Origin: Anabaena sp. WA102
GTDB lineage: Bacteria > Cyanobacteriota > Cyanobacteriia > Cyanobacteriales > Nostocaceae
Direction of reading: 5' to 3'
Assembly: GCF_001277295.1 (NCBI RefSeq)
Contig: NZ_CP011456.1
Span: forward strand, 1,798,001 to 1,862,000
DNA: 64,000 nucleotides
Position 1 is the first letter of the stretch, and each line of letters starts with the position of its first letter. The position numbers were made by a program, and so were the translations under genes. The notes below the pieces were generated by a model, which was given only the letters and a program-made list of their open reading frames with translations, was not told where the DNA came from and did not search any database. This document shows, in pieces, positions 36,235 through 45,870 of this stretch.

Positions 36235-37371
36235 TCATAATTGAATACTTTTCCCTTCTGGTAAGATCAACATAGCATCACCGAAAGAGTAGAAGCGGTA
36301 TTCAGAACTAATTGCTTGCTGGTAAAGATCCAATAATCTTTTTCTACCAATTAAAGCACTAACCAGCATCAATAAACTAGAACGGGGTAAATGAAAATTG
36401 GTGATTAACCCCTCCACAACCTGCCATTTATAGCCCGGATAAATAAACAAATTTGTCTTCCCGACAAAGGGCTGTAAATCCCCAGATTGCGCCGCACCTT
36501 CCAAAGCTCTTACCGCTGTTGTCCCTACCGCAATAATTCGTCCCCCAGCAGCCTGAGTAGCCCGAATTTGCTCAACGGTATCAGCAGGAACTTCAATCCA
36601 TTCTTCGTGCATGGCGTGGGTAGTGACATCTTCTACTTCCACTGGGCGGAAAGTACCGATACCAACATGAAGGGTAATAAAGGCTTGATTAATCCCACAA
36701 TTACGCAGCTTTTCTAGTAATTCCGGTGTAAAATGTAATCCTGCTGTTGGGGCGGCGATCGCTCCCTGTTGAGCTGCATACACCGTCTGATACTGTTCAT
36801 CAGCCGCAGTAGAAGCCGTAATATAAGGAGGTAGGGGAATCTGTCCAAACTTCCCTAACACCTGCACTAAAGGAACTGCTGGGGGCAAATCAAACTGTAA
36901 TAATCGCCCCCCAGTTTCTGGATCTGACTCAACAACTGTCGCCCTCAATTCCTGTTTATTCCCATCTCCTCCCGCTGTAAAAATAATCTCACTACCCACC
37001 TTAAAGCGCTTTCCAGGCTTCACCAAAGCCAACCAGCAATTATGCCCTCGTTCCTCCAATAGCAACACCTCCACCCCCGCACCTGTATCCTTACAGCCAT
37101 ATAGCCGAGCGGGAATTACCTTTGTATTATTCATAATCAATAAATCACCCGGTTTCAGCAATTCCGACAAATCACGGAAAATGTGATGTAGAGGTGGTAT
37201 AGTTTTAGCAGTTTCGGGAGAATTTACCACCAATAACTTAGAACTATCTCTAGGAACAGCAGGGTTTTGGGCGATTAGTCCTGGTGGAAGTTCGTAGTCA
37301 TAACTAGACAACGAACAATCTAAATTAACATTTTGTGTTTTCGCTTTATCTTGTATTATTTGTCGCTTCAT
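36235..37371 (-). CDS. queA: tRNA ribosyltransferase-isomerase QueA
   Basis: This enzyme of about 378 residues transfers the ribosyl moiety of SAM to preQ1 in tRNA to make epoxyqueuosine. Typical motifs are YDYELPPGLIAQNPAVPRDS at the start, MNNTKVIPARLYG, the IAAPTAGLHFTPELLEKL core, and THAMHEEWIEVP. The length is slightly above the family norm because of an N-terminal extension of about 25 residues. The Met at 37371 is favoured over 37380. queG, acting on its product, is in the same window but not in the same operon. Confidence 0.95.
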   Translation of the reverse strand: MKRQIIQDKAKTQNVNLDCSLSSYDYELPPGLIAQNPAVPRDSSKLLVVNSPETAKTIPPLHHIFRDLSELLKPGDLLIMNNTKVIPARLYGCKDTGAGVEVLLLEERGHNCWLALVKPGKRFKVGSEIIFTAGGDGNKQELRATVVESDPETGGRLLQFDLPPAVPLVQVLGKFGQIPLPPYITASTAADEQYQTVYAAQQGAIAAPTAGLHFTPELLEKLRNCGINQAFITLHVGIGTFRPVEVEDVTTHAMHEEWIEVPADTVEQIRATQAAGGRIIAVGTTAVRALEGAAQSGDLQPFVGKTNLFIYPGYKWQVVEGLITNFHLPRSSLLMLVSALIGRKRLLDLYQQAISSEYRFYSFGDAMLILPEGKSIQL

Positions 37372-37642
37372 ATTAATCAAGTAATTGTTAAATTGTTATA
37401 ATAGTATGCACTTAAATGAGCTACAAAACTTACTGTAACCGCTATACATCACTTTTACTGCCTTTTCTTTCCATCTTCTTCATTCTGACTCCTGACTGGG
37501 CGCAGGCCCTGCGCCCCTACCTCCTGACTCCTGAATTATTGGGTAAATCTCCCCATAGAATAACGGGTGCTTTTACCCTACCGGGAACTCCACCCCATTA
37601 ACGAAGATAGATAGGTAGAACTAAATTGAATCCCATAACACT

Positions 37643-38035
37643 ATGATGGAATACTTGTACTATCTAGGCAATGCCACACTCACCCTGAGAATCGTTCAAT
37701 ACTTACATGGTAGACCACAACTTCCCGTTTCCTTTGTGAGCGTGATTCATCAAATTAATGGTTGGGTAGTCAGAATTAAACTCAAAGAAACAGTCTCAGA
37801 TCAACAAGATGGTGATTTTCGAGCTTTCTTGAGTGAATTGGGAATTAGCTATCAGCCACCAATGAGAGTCCAAATGGCATTTTGGAGTTTGGAATCTGGA
37901 CAAACACCCATAGACGTAATGCGTCGTTACCAAGTAGCAGTTGTTTCTCATGGTAGCCCGGAAAGAGAAGAAATTGAAGCATTTAGACAACAGTTTGTTC
38001 GAGGTTTAGGGTATTGTCCAGAAACACTCGCTTAA
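37643..38035 (+). CDS. Conserved cyanobacterial protein of unknown function
   Basis: This 130-residue protein is soluble, with mixed strands and helices (LTLRIVQYLHGRPQLPVSFV; RVQMAFWSLESGQTPIDVMR; REEIEAFRQQFVRGLGYCPE). I do not recognise a named family. Good codon structure and a clean start and stop between core genes support it as real. The second Met (37646) may be the start. The gap before it (37381-37642) holds a copy of the TATAACGGT-ended repeat near 37400-37446. Confidence 0.65.
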   Translation: MMEYLYYLGNATLTLRIVQYLHGRPQLPVSFVSVIHQINGWVVRIKLKETVSDQQDGDFRAFLSELGISYQPPMRVQMAFWSLESGQTPIDVMRRYQVAVVSHGSPEREEIEAFRQQFVRGLGYCPETLA

Positions 38036-38087
38036 ACAATGCTAAATTAAGTGTCACAACGTAAAAATAATTTTGCAATCATGATTA

Positions 38088-38528
38088 TTACTGTTCAAAG
38101 GCTGCCTCAATATATTGAAGCAGCTTAAATTCATATCCAGCTATAGATAAACGCTCTAAAAATTCTTCGCCAATAGTCTTTTTACTTTGTAATTGATAAT
38201 GAACAAGTGCCACATCGAAGCGACAAGCATAATCAGCTTTTTGTGGATATTCAGCTAAAAATATTTCCGCAGTCCGCCAGATTTTTGCTTGTTTTTGGGG
38301 AGTAATGGCATTTTTTCCCCCTTCATCCCAATTACCAGAACTCCGGGTTTTCACTTCAACAAACGCCAGCATTGTGTCTTGATATTGGGCAATAATATCA
38401 ATTTCTCCCCAACGACAACAAAAGCGCCGCTGCAAAACTTCCCAACCTGTAGATTGTAACCATTTGGCTACTAGGTCTTCACCTATGTTACCAATATCTG
38501 CATAATTAAATGGAGAAGGATTAGCCAT
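38088..38528 (-). CDS. yraN: YraN family (UPF0102) nuclease-fold protein
   Basis: This 146-residue protein matches UPF0102/YraN: NIGEDLVAKWLQSTGWEVLQ, CCRWGEIDIIAQYQDTMLAF and VEVKTRSSGNWDEG. The D/E-x-K residues (GEID...FVEVK) give a PD-(D/E)xK nuclease-like site. Its role is not established; genetic links to DNA processing are known for the family. A short insert (QYQDTM) is normal for cyanobacteria. Confidence 0.9.
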   Translation of the reverse strand: MANPSPFNYADIGNIGEDLVAKWLQSTGWEVLQRRFCCRWGEIDIIAQYQDTMLAFVEVKTRSSGNWDEGGKNAITPQKQAKIWRTAEIFLAEYPQKADYACRFDVALVHYQLQSKKTIGEEFLERLSIAGYEFKLLQYIEAAFEQ

Positions 38529-38542
38529 TAATTAACAATACC

Positions 38543-39046
38543 ATGAATACTAAGCATCCCAATTGGATAAGTATACTCAGTTTATTACTTTGGGTGATGA
38601 TTTCCACCACAGTCTTAGCAGCTTTTGTCCCTTCTGCTGTAGCACTGGAATATAACAAAGAAATTCTTATCAGTGCTGATTTTTCTGGACGTGATTTAAC
38701 AGATTCTAGTTTTACTAAAGCAAATCTTCGCTACAGTAATTTTAGTCACTCTAATTTAAGAGGTGTTAGTTTTTTCGCCGCCAATCTAGAATCAGCAAAT
38801 TTACAGGGAGCAGACCTAACTAATGCTACACTTGATTCAGCGCGGTTAATTAGAGCCGATTTAACCAACGCCGTTTTAGAAGGAGCATTTGCAGCTGGTG
38901 CCAAATTTGATGGTGCTATAATCGAGGGTGCAGATTTTACTGATGTACTACTGCGTCAAGATGAACAAAAGAAACTATGTAAGTTGGCAAAAGGTACTAA
39001 TCCCGTGACAGGAAGGGAAACAAGAGATACCTTATATTGTTCTTAG
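38543..39046 (+). CDS. Pentapeptide-repeat protein with signal peptide
   Basis: This 167-residue protein has a cleavable signal-like segment (residues 8-35, ISILLSLLW-type hydrophobic core ending AVALE). About 12 pentapeptide A(D/N)LxX units follow (ADFSGRDLTDSSFTKANLRY through ADFTDVLL), which form a right-handed quadrilateral beta-helix. A C-terminal Cys pair region (CKLAKGTNPVTGRETRDTLY) closes the protein. This layout matches lumenal pentapeptide proteins of cyanobacteria and chloroplasts. A thylakoid-lumen or periplasm location is inferred. Confidence 0.83.
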   Translation: MNTKHPNWISILSLLLWVMISTTVLAAFVPSAVALEYNKEILISADFSGRDLTDSSFTKANLRYSNFSHSNLRGVSFFAANLESANLQGADLTNATLDSARLIRADLTNAVLEGAFAAGAKFDGAIIEGADFTDVLLRQDEQKKLCKLAKGTNPVTGRETRDTLYCS

Positions 39047-39052
39047 ATTCAG

Positions 39053-39090
39053 ATCAGATCCCCGACTTCTTTGAGAATTCGGGGATCTGA
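39053..39090 (+). terminator. Hairpin repeat, possible terminator
   Basis: CAGATCCCCGACTTCTTTGA pairs with GAATTCGGGGATCTG. It is the same repeat family as 29787-29820 and lies just past the pentapeptide gene stop, where it may end transcription. No clear T-run follows. Confidence 0.5.
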
Positions 39091-39102
39091 CGCTTACAGT
39101 AT

Positions 39103-39714
39103 TTAGATATTTTGTAAAATTTGTGAAAGTGTTAATTTGAGTTCTGGAAATAATGGCGATATAATTAAATCATCACCTCTAAATTGATTAACTATGTATT
39201 CATCATCAACTAAAGAATAAATAGAAATAGTTGGTTGTTTAGGATTACCAATAAATCTTTTACCACCGAAAGCACCATAATCAACTATCCAATATTCAGG
39301 AATACCCATTGATTCATAATCGTTGGTTTTATGAGTATAATCTGTTTGCCAATTACTACTAACAATTTCTATTACTAAAGGAACTGAATCGGCTTGAGTA
39401 ATAGTTGATTCTTTTTTCCATAAAGGTTCATTAGGTAAGTTGGCAGGATTGAGTAATAAAATATCAGGTGAATAGGCAGATTCAGATTTTGGTGTTTTGA
39501 TTAATGTTGTTTTAGGTATGAGGTAAGAAAGATTAAGTCTATCTAATTCTCCTGATATCTTACGGGCTAAAAAACCAATTACGAATTCATGATCTCCTAC
39601 TGGTGGGTTCATTTCTACAATTTTTCCATTGTGCAATTCATAACGTGATCCTGTTTCTGGATAGGATTGGATAAACTCCTCAAAGCTGACTGATTTGGTT
39701 AAGGTTTGAACCAT
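39103..39714 (-). CDS. Uma2 family (DUF820) putative endonuclease
   Basis: This 203-residue protein belongs to Uma2/DUF820. Seen are SFEEFIQSYPETGSRYELHN, the acidic AYSPDILLLNPANLP, the SVPLVIEIVSSNWQTDYTHK catalytic stretch and YESMGIPEYWIVDYGAFGG. It is a complete, stand-alone gene. The role is unknown, as for the other two copies. Confidence 0.86.
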   Translation of the reverse strand: MVQTLTKSVSFEEFIQSYPETGSRYELHNGKIVEMNPPVGDHEFVIGFLARKISGELDRLNLSYLIPKTTLIKTPKSESAYSPDILLLNPANLPNEPLWKKESTITQADSVPLVIEIVSSNWQTDYTHKTNDYESMGIPEYWIVDYGAFGGKRFIGNPKQPTISIYSLVDDEYIVNQFRGDDLIISPLFPELKLTLSQILQNI

Positions 39715-39783
39715 GATTCACCTCTTGAATGGTGATAATTTGCTGATTTTAATTATACTATACAATATCTTGTCCATTTTTTG

Positions 39784-39952
39784 TAGGTCGGGTTAAGCGA
39801 CAGCGCAACCCGATGCATTTGTTGGGTTATGGCTATGGCTCCTACGTCGCCACGCAAGCTATCGCCACACTTCATGAACGTACCTCAACCCAACATTGGC
39901 GTTAAGATAGTAAGAGTTGTTGGGTTTCCTTGCGTCAACCCAACCTACAATA
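39784..39952. repeat. Dispersed repeat (GTTGGGTT...AACCCAACCTAC) with SDR insert
   Basis: GTAGGTCGGGTTAAGCGACA at one side and TCAACCCAACCTACA at the other form inverted ends, with GTTGGGTTATGGC and TGTTGGGTTTCC inside. A related piece is at 63310-63345. A small dispersed repeat (GCCACGCAAGCTATCGCCAC) is inserted near 39850. No gene is visible between 39715 and 40043. Confidence 0.6.
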
Positions 39953-40043
39953 AATGTTTACATAAAGCGAAATGTAGAGCCGAAATTATTGATTTTATGT
40001 AACCAATTTATGATATAAAATTGTTAGTTATCTCCTATAAAAT

Positions 40044-40934
40044 ATGCACCAGCAAGAAATCCGACTTAAACCCGGTACATTATGGACAAGTCTCAAAAAA
40101 ACCACCGAACTGGCTTTAAAATCTGGAGCTTTAAAATCTATTCCCACAGAGGTGGAAATTTTTGAACAAGATGGAATCAAGTTTGTTGTCAGAATTTTAG
40201 AAAATATCAATCGCAAAAAAGCTGATCAAGAAAAACAAAATCAAAAAACTGCTAAAACTGGTAAAGAATTTAATCCTTTTTTACCTTATGAAGAAGCTTT
40301 ATTTGTGGCGGATATCTCCCCTACTCACGTTTGTATTTTAAATAAATTCAATGTTGTTGATTATCACTTTTTGATAATTACCCGCGCTTTTGAACCACAG
40401 GAAAGCCTACTTACCCTAGAAGATTTTACAGCTATGTGGGCTTGTTTAGCAGAATTTGATGGGTTAGTATTTTATAACGGTGGTAAACTTGCTGGTGCGA
40501 GTCAACCACATAAACATTTACAAATTGTCCCTTTTGCAGAAACAGATATTCCCATTTCACCACTTGTAAAAGCCGCAAAATTAGATAATTCCCTGGGAAC
40601 TATCCCAGAATTTCCCTTTGTACACGCTTCCACTGAAATTAACTTGGGAGAAAGTGCCGAAATAACTTTCAAAAAATATCATACATTACTACAAACCTTG
40701 GGAATTAACCCCCTAGAAAATAATATCCAATCAGGAGCATATAATCTTTTAATGACACGAGAATGGATGTTAATTGTTCCCAGAAAATTTGAAGAATTTG
40801 AATCAATTTCTGTGAACTCATTGGGGTTTGCAGGGGCATTGTTAGTCAAAAATCAACAACAAATGCAACTATTAAAAAATATTAGCCCTATTAACCTTTT
40901 AAATCATGTTGCTTTTCCTCTACAACAACATTGA
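40044..40934 (+). CDS. Ap4A phosphorylase / ATP adenylyltransferase (APA1/2-like)
   Basis: This 296-residue protein matches the ATP adenylyltransferase family, which splits diadenosine tetraphosphate to ATP and ADP or makes it from them. The HIT-like catalytic motif is QPHKHLQIVPF at about residues 153-163 (H-x-H-x-Q). Other family text is FNVVDYHFLIITRAFEPQES, FDGLVFYNGGKLAGAS and a C-terminal ATP_transf domain (SGAYNLLMTREWMLIVPR). The length is normal. It ends 75 bases before the cysteine desulfurase-like gene on the same strand. Confidence 0.87.
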   Translation: MHQQEIRLKPGTLWTSLKKTTELALKSGALKSIPTEVEIFEQDGIKFVVRILENINRKKADQEKQNQKTAKTGKEFNPFLPYEEALFVADISPTHVCILNKFNVVDYHFLIITRAFEPQESLLTLEDFTAMWACLAEFDGLVFYNGGKLAGASQPHKHLQIVPFAETDIPISPLVKAAKLDNSLGTIPEFPFVHASTEINLGESAEITFKKYHTLLQTLGINPLENNIQSGAYNLLMTREWMLIVPRKFEEFESISVNSLGFAGALLVKNQQQMQLLKNISPINLLNHVAFPLQQH

Positions 40935-41008
40935 ATCTTAGACTACAATATAAATTAATATATTTCTCCCTTTGCGCGAAACAAAAATCATCAAAAAGAG
41001 GAAAAATC

Positions 41009-42367
41009 ATGGAATCTCTGGATATAAAATGGATTCGTTCCCAGTTTCCCGCACTCACACAAACAATCAACGGAAAACCAGCAATTTTCTTTGATGGACC
41101 CGGTGGCACACAAGTACCCGGTGGTGTACTAGACGCAATTAGTGATTATTTAGTCAGGTCAAATGCTAATGCTCACGGTGCTTTTACTACCAGTATGCGA
41201 ACCGATGCCTTGATTATTTCTGCCAGGTCGGCGATCGCCGACTTTCTGGGATGCGATCATGATGAAGTAGTATTTGGCGCAAATATGACCACCCTCACCT
41301 TCTCCGTGAGTCGCGCTATCGGTAGAGAACTCCAACCCGGTGATGAAATAATTGTTACAGACTTAGACCATGCAGCCAACATTTCTCCCTGGTATGCTTT
41401 AGAAGAAAAAGGTGTGATTATTCGGACAGTTAATATTAATATTGCCGACTGTACATTAGATTTAACCGATTTAGAAAAAAAGATAAATTCCCGCACCAAA
41501 CTAGTAGCAGTAACTTACGCTTCCAACGCCGTCGGCACAATTAATGATATTGCTAAAATAGTTAAAATTGCCCATAGTTTCGGAGCTTTAGTATATGTTG
41601 ATGCCGTCCATTACGCCCCCCATGCACCAATAAATGTTCATCATTTAGACTGTGATTTTCTCGCCTGTTCCGCCTACAAATTCTTCGCTCCCCATCTAGG
41701 AATTCTTTACGGAAAAAGAGAACATTTAACCAGATTTTCCCCTTATAAAGTTAAACCCGCATCAGAAGAAGTCCCTTCCAGATGGGAAACAGGAACATTA
41801 AATCATGAAGGTTTAGCAGGATTAGTAGCAGCAATTAATTATTTAGCAAAATTAGGTTGTCATGTTTCCCCAACCTTAGATAACGAATTACTTTCCTCCT
41901 TAATAGAAGCCGATAGAGAAGGCTTAACCACCTTCCATTGTCCTCGATTCCTAACCGAAATAGCCCAACCAAACCACAAATTAGCATCAGCCTATCATAG
42001 TCGTCGAGCCGCATTATTATCAGCCATGTCAGCCATTCAACAATACGAAAGAGAATTAAGTAAAAAATTGATTTCAGGATTATTAAAAATCCCTGGTTTA
42101 ACCCTCTATGGAATTACCGAACCCAGCCAATTTACATGGCGCACACCAACAGTATCCATTCGCATGACAGAAAAAACACCAGCAACCATAGCCAAAATAT
42201 TAGGAGAACAGGGAATATTCGCTTGGTACGGAAACTTCTATGCAACCAACCTCACCGAAAAATTAGACGTAGAAACATCAGGCGGCTTATTACGAATAGG
42301 ACTAGCCCATTACAACACAGCCGCAGAAATAGATCAACTTCTACAAACCCTCAATGAAATCGCGTAA
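41009..42367 (+). CDS. Cysteine desulfurase-like class V aminotransferase
   Basis: This 452-residue PLP enzyme belongs to the cysteine desulfurase-like group (VC1184 type). It has FFDGPGGTQVPGGVLDAIS, the YVDAVHYAPHAPINV strand with the PLP-contact Asp, and the Schiff-base lysine in CSAYKFFAPHLGILYG. Unlike IscS/SufS no conserved loop Cys is obvious in the usual region, so the true substrate is uncertain. The ATG at 41009 is chosen (AAGAGGAAAAATC site, homology from residue 5); the frame is open back to 40931. Confidence 0.85.
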   Translation: MESLDIKWIRSQFPALTQTINGKPAIFFDGPGGTQVPGGVLDAISDYLVRSNANAHGAFTTSMRTDALIISARSAIADFLGCDHDEVVFGANMTTLTFSVSRAIGRELQPGDEIIVTDLDHAANISPWYALEEKGVIIRTVNINIADCTLDLTDLEKKINSRTKLVAVTYASNAVGTINDIAKIVKIAHSFGALVYVDAVHYAPHAPINVHHLDCDFLACSAYKFFAPHLGILYGKREHLTRFSPYKVKPASEEVPSRWETGTLNHEGLAGLVAAINYLAKLGCHVSPTLDNELLSSLIEADREGLTTFHCPRFLTEIAQPNHKLASAYHSRRAALLSAMSAIQQYERELSKKLISGLLKIPGLTLYGITEPSQFTWRTPTVSIRMTEKTPATIAKILGEQGIFAWYGNFYATNLTEKLDVETSGGLLRIGLAHYNTAAEIDQLLQTLNEIA

Positions 42368-42457
42368 CAACCTTAAATCACAGCCATTTTCATATATTTT
42401 CTTCCTTTGCGCCTTTGCGCCTTTGCGTGAGATAATGAAAATAGCTGTAACACCCCA

Positions 42458-44731
42458 CTAACCGCAGTCCTCAGTCTCACAAACACGGCGAATATTGAGA
42501 ATATCACTCATTTTCTTGAGTTGCACAAATAAATGTTCCAACTGAGAACAATCGCGGACATCAATTCCCAAATCCATCAACGCAGGTTGTCCCAAACAAG
42601 TTTTCACTTGAGCATGACGAACATTAATACCCTGATCACTCAAGCGTGACAATACATCTTTCAATACTCCCACCCTGTCCATAGCCTCAATTTGCACATT
42701 AACCGGATAAGTATGGGGACGGCTGCGGTTTTCCATAGCCAAATTCCAGCGCACTGGTACTAACCGCTCACACTCAATAGGATCTACATTATGACAGCCT
42801 TGGCGGTGGATAGAAATTCCTCTTCCTCGTGTGACTACACCCACAATTGCTTCACCAGGAATGGGGTTACAACAGCCAGCGATATGATGAACCAAACCCT
42901 CCATACCAATAATCGGGGAATCACTAGCACGGGAAGTAATTAGTGGGGTATCCCGTGAGGATTTTGGCGTTGGTTCTTTGGGGATAAATGGGACAACATC
43001 ACTCACTGGTTGTCTAGCTTTCACAACTTCTCGCCAACGGTTCAGCGCTAAATTCGAGGTAATTTCCCCATAACCCAAACCGGCAAGTAAGTCTTCCACA
43101 CTGTGATAATTACATTTTTCTGCGACAGTGTGCATAGCATCTGATTTGAGCAAATTCTCAAAACCAGTTTTCCCCAATTCCTTCTCTAATAAATCCCGTC
43201 CTCTGGCGATATTTTCTTCCCGGCGCGATCGCTTGTACCACTGTTTAATTCGATACTTCGCCGCTGAAGTGCTAACAAAATTTAACCAATCCAAACTAGG
43301 ATGACTATTCTTTTGAGTAATAATGTCCACAATATCGCCATTATGCAAGCGCGTTGACAAAGGCACAATGCGACCATTAACCCGCGCTCCCGCACAGTGG
43401 TTTCCCACTTCCGTATGAATCCGATAAGCAAAATCAATACTTGTAGAACCAGGACTTAAAGGAACAACATCCCCCTTTGGGGTGAAGACATAAACATCAT
43501 CTTCAAATAGATTATCCTTAACACTATCTAAGTATTCCTGAGCATCTTTTAAATCACTTTGCCAATCTAGCAACTGGCGCAACCAAGTAAACTTTTCATC
43601 AGAGCCTGTGACGGAAGTATTCTCAGAACCCCCAGTTTCTTTATACTTCCAATGGGCAGCAATTCCGTACTCCGCGATATGGTGCATTTCCAAAGTCCGA
43701 ATTTGCACCTCCAGCGGGCGACCAGTCAAGCCAATTACCCCCGTATGCAAAGACTGATAATGGTTTGGCTTTGGCAATCCAATGTAGTCCTTGAACCTAC
43801 CAGGGATAGGACGAAAAGAATCATGAACAACAGCTAAAGCGCGATAGCATTCTTCATTACTTTGGACAATAATTCGCAGCGCCGCCAAGTCGTAAATTTC
43901 ATGAAATTCCTTTTGCTGCCGCTGCATTTTTTGATAAATGCTATAAAGGTGTTTAGGACGACCGCTAATTTCCAAACAATTAATCCCCGCCTTGAGTAAC
44001 CGACGGCGTAAAGTATCCGTAGCTTTGAGTAACTTTTCTTCCCGTGCCGTGCGTTTTTCCGCGACACATTTCTGAGTTTCTCGATAAGCCTCTGGTTCTA
44101 AATATTTAAATGCTAAATCCTCTAATTCCCACTTAATTTGCCAAATCCCTAAGCGATTCGCCAAAGGTGCAAAAATATCTCGCGTTTCCTGGGCGCTACG
44201 TTGACGACTAGCTTCTGACATATATTGGAGAGTCCGCATATTATGCAAACGGTCTGCCAGTTTCACCACAATGACACGAATATCTTGCGCCATAGCCAAA
44301 AACATTCGCCGGAAATTTTCCGCCTGACTTTCGGTTTTGCTAGTAAAATTAATTTTCGACAGCTTGGTAACACCTTCTACCAATAACCTGACTTCTGGAC
44401 CAAACCGTGCTTCTATATCTTCACTTGTAACTTCTGTATCTTCAACTACATCATGAAGTAATCCGGCTGCTATCATAGCAGGACTACCACCTAATTCACG
44501 GAGTATTTCCGCTACAGCAACAGGATGGGCAATATAAGGTTCTCCCGACTTGCGAATTTGTCCCCCATGTAGTTGGTATGCAAACTGAAAAGCCCGACAA
44601 ATTAAGGCATTACCGTTATACGTTCGGTCTTCCTCCTCTGTAAGTATTGGCGCTGGAGGTGCGATTAAACATTTGTTAAGCCAGTCTGGGAGAACAACAT
44701 CAACAGGAGGTTTGACGGCTACACTACTCAT
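42458..44731 (-). CDS. Bifunctional (p)ppGpp synthetase/hydrolase (RelA/SpoT)
   Basis: This 757-residue enzyme makes and degrades (p)ppGpp, controlling the stringent response. Domains in order: HD hydrolase (about 45-200; HGGQIRKSGEPYIAHP and LLHDVVEDTEV), RelA/SpoT synthetase (about 240-370; YDLAALRIIVQSNEECYRAL), TGS (about 410-470; VYVFTPKGDVVPLSPGSTSI), a zinc-type Cys/His segment (HHIAGCCNPIPGEAIVG) and ACT (about 680-750). HD residues and the synthetase acidic residues are intact, so both activities are likely. It is a single gene. Confidence 0.96.
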   Translation of the reverse strand: MSSVAVKPPVDVVLPDWLNKCLIAPPAPILTEEEDRTYNGNALICRAFQFAYQLHGGQIRKSGEPYIAHPVAVAEILRELGGSPAMIAAGLLHDVVEDTEVTSEDIEARFGPEVRLLVEGVTKLSKINFTSKTESQAENFRRMFLAMAQDIRVIVVKLADRLHNMRTLQYMSEASRQRSAQETRDIFAPLANRLGIWQIKWELEDLAFKYLEPEAYRETQKCVAEKRTAREEKLLKATDTLRRRLLKAGINCLEISGRPKHLYSIYQKMQRQQKEFHEIYDLAALRIIVQSNEECYRALAVVHDSFRPIPGRFKDYIGLPKPNHYQSLHTGVIGLTGRPLEVQIRTLEMHHIAEYGIAAHWKYKETGGSENTSVTGSDEKFTWLRQLLDWQSDLKDAQEYLDSVKDNLFEDDVYVFTPKGDVVPLSPGSTSIDFAYRIHTEVGNHCAGARVNGRIVPLSTRLHNGDIVDIITQKNSHPSLDWLNFVSTSAAKYRIKQWYKRSRREENIARGRDLLEKELGKTGFENLLKSDAMHTVAEKCNYHSVEDLLAGLGYGEITSNLALNRWREVVKARQPVSDVVPFIPKEPTPKSSRDTPLITSRASDSPIIGMEGLVHHIAGCCNPIPGEAIVGVVTRGRGISIHRQGCHNVDPIECERLVPVRWNLAMENRSRPHTYPVNVQIEAMDRVGVLKDVLSRLSDQGINVRHAQVKTCLGQPALMDLGIDVRDCSQLEHLFVQLKKMSDILNIRRVCETEDCG

Positions 44732-44779
44732 AAAATAAAAAAGGTAATTTGTGGATAGGTTAAGAGATAAGCAAAAATA

Positions 44780-44810
44780 ACAGCATTTCTATAAATAGAT
44801 GCTGTTGACT
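44780..44810. other. Hairpin in the relA/spoT-patD gap
   Basis: ACAGCATTTCTATAAATAGATGCTGT folds into a simple stem-loop just upstream of relA/spoT. It may be part of the leader or a promoter-proximal structure. The gap 44732-45022 shows no gene. Confidence 0.4.
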
Positions 44811-45022
44811 GAAGGTTTAAAGACAAGGTTGGAGAGATGATGTCCTAATTGCCTATGGTCATCATCCATTGTAGGTTTCATCCAAACATAATAAAAAACC
44901 TATTGACGGTAAATCAAGCCTCCAAATAAAATTTGAGACTTGTGATTTTGAGCAGGAACAATGGAAAGCTTGGGGATATAAGAAAATTTTCTTGACATTA
45001 ATACTATCTTAACTAGCAACAG

Positions 45023-45379
45023 ATGTCTTTTAATTGTGATAAATATCAGGAATTGGCAACATTTCTAGATGAGTTTCGGACTAATGTAACAGCAGGTAAA
45101 CTCAATGCTGGGGAGTTACGTCCGCAATTAGCCAAGTTACAGGCGTTTTTTAGCCAGCAAATTGTTCCTTTGGTTGATGCTAATTCACGAGAACAATCCT
45201 ATAAAACCGAAATAAGTAAGCAGTTGCGACTATTGGAAGTAGATATGATGTTTCTCCAAGGAGCAAAGCAATTAACGACATTGCAAGCTAGGTTGAAAAC
45301 TATTGAAGAACGCATTGATACTTTAATTAGATATTGTCAAGCTATTACTCAACCTACGGAAGCGCAGGAATCAAAGTAG
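45023..45379 (+). CDS. patD: Probable heterocyst frequency control protein PatD
   Basis: This 118-residue soluble helical protein (YQELATFLDEFRTNVTAGKL; RLLEVDMMFLQGAKQLTTLQ; RLKTIEERIDTLIRYCQAI) resembles PatD, a small cyanobacterial protein that affects the number of heterocysts along the filament. I recognise the pattern but cannot confirm it without alignment. No membrane segment or catalytic motif is present. If right, it supports a heterocyst-forming host. Confidence 0.5.
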   Translation: MSFNCDKYQELATFLDEFRTNVTAGKLNAGELRPQLAKLQAFFSQQIVPLVDANSREQSYKTEISKQLRLLEVDMMFLQGAKQLTTLQARLKTIEERIDTLIRYCQAITQPTEAQESK

Positions 45380-45466
45380 GAATTTGTCTCACGCAAAGGC
45401 GCAAAGGCGCAAAGGAAGAGTTTAAGAGATGGAATTTTTGCCTCTTGATGGGGAATAATAAAATTA

Positions 45467-45563
45467 TGCCAATGCCTACATCAACCGGGGAATTTCCCAT
45501 TATAAATTAGGAGATAAGCAAAGTGCAATTAAAGATTTTCAAACACCCTCTAAGCCAGGTACG
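45467..45563 (+). pseudogene. TPR protein fragment
   Basis: One TPR unit (AYINRGISHYKLGDKQSAIK) remains in frame, cut off on both sides. It is flanked by AGATCCCCGA-type repeat pieces at 45567-45632 and a GCGCAAAGGCGCAAAGG repeat at 45392-45416. The gap 45380-45870 holds nothing else I can name. Confidence 0.55.
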
Positions 45564-45870
45564 AAAGATCCCCGATTTCTTAATTAAATTTTTTGTAAAT
45601 AATGAAGATAATTCAAAGAAGTCGGGGATCTAAATCCGTCGGTTTCATTTTCTGATCTTCTTCTCTCTTCCTTTGCGTCTCTGCGCCTCTGCGTGAGAAA
45701 AAATATTTAACTTATTCACAAAAAATAGAACTAACTACTTAATAAGTATATAAAAATTAACAAAAAAACCACTAAAGTCATAGGACAATGGTAAATTAAT
45801 TTCAGTAACACCCGTAATCAGGTTGTGTTTCTTGATAGTACATCAACTTAAGTACATACAGGATAGTTAT

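Noticed and set aside
37416..37601. A 61-codon + strand frame with a hydrophobic start, like a small secreted protein
   Set aside because: It begins inside a copy of the TATAACGGT-ended repeat and continues in low-complexity sequence; no ribosome-binding site or family likeness.
45567..45632. Split AGATCCCCGATTTC...GAAGTCGGGGATCT as a riboswitch or attenuator
   Set aside because: It is a split member of a repeat family seen at 29787 and 39053, not linked to a downstream gene in a leader-like way.
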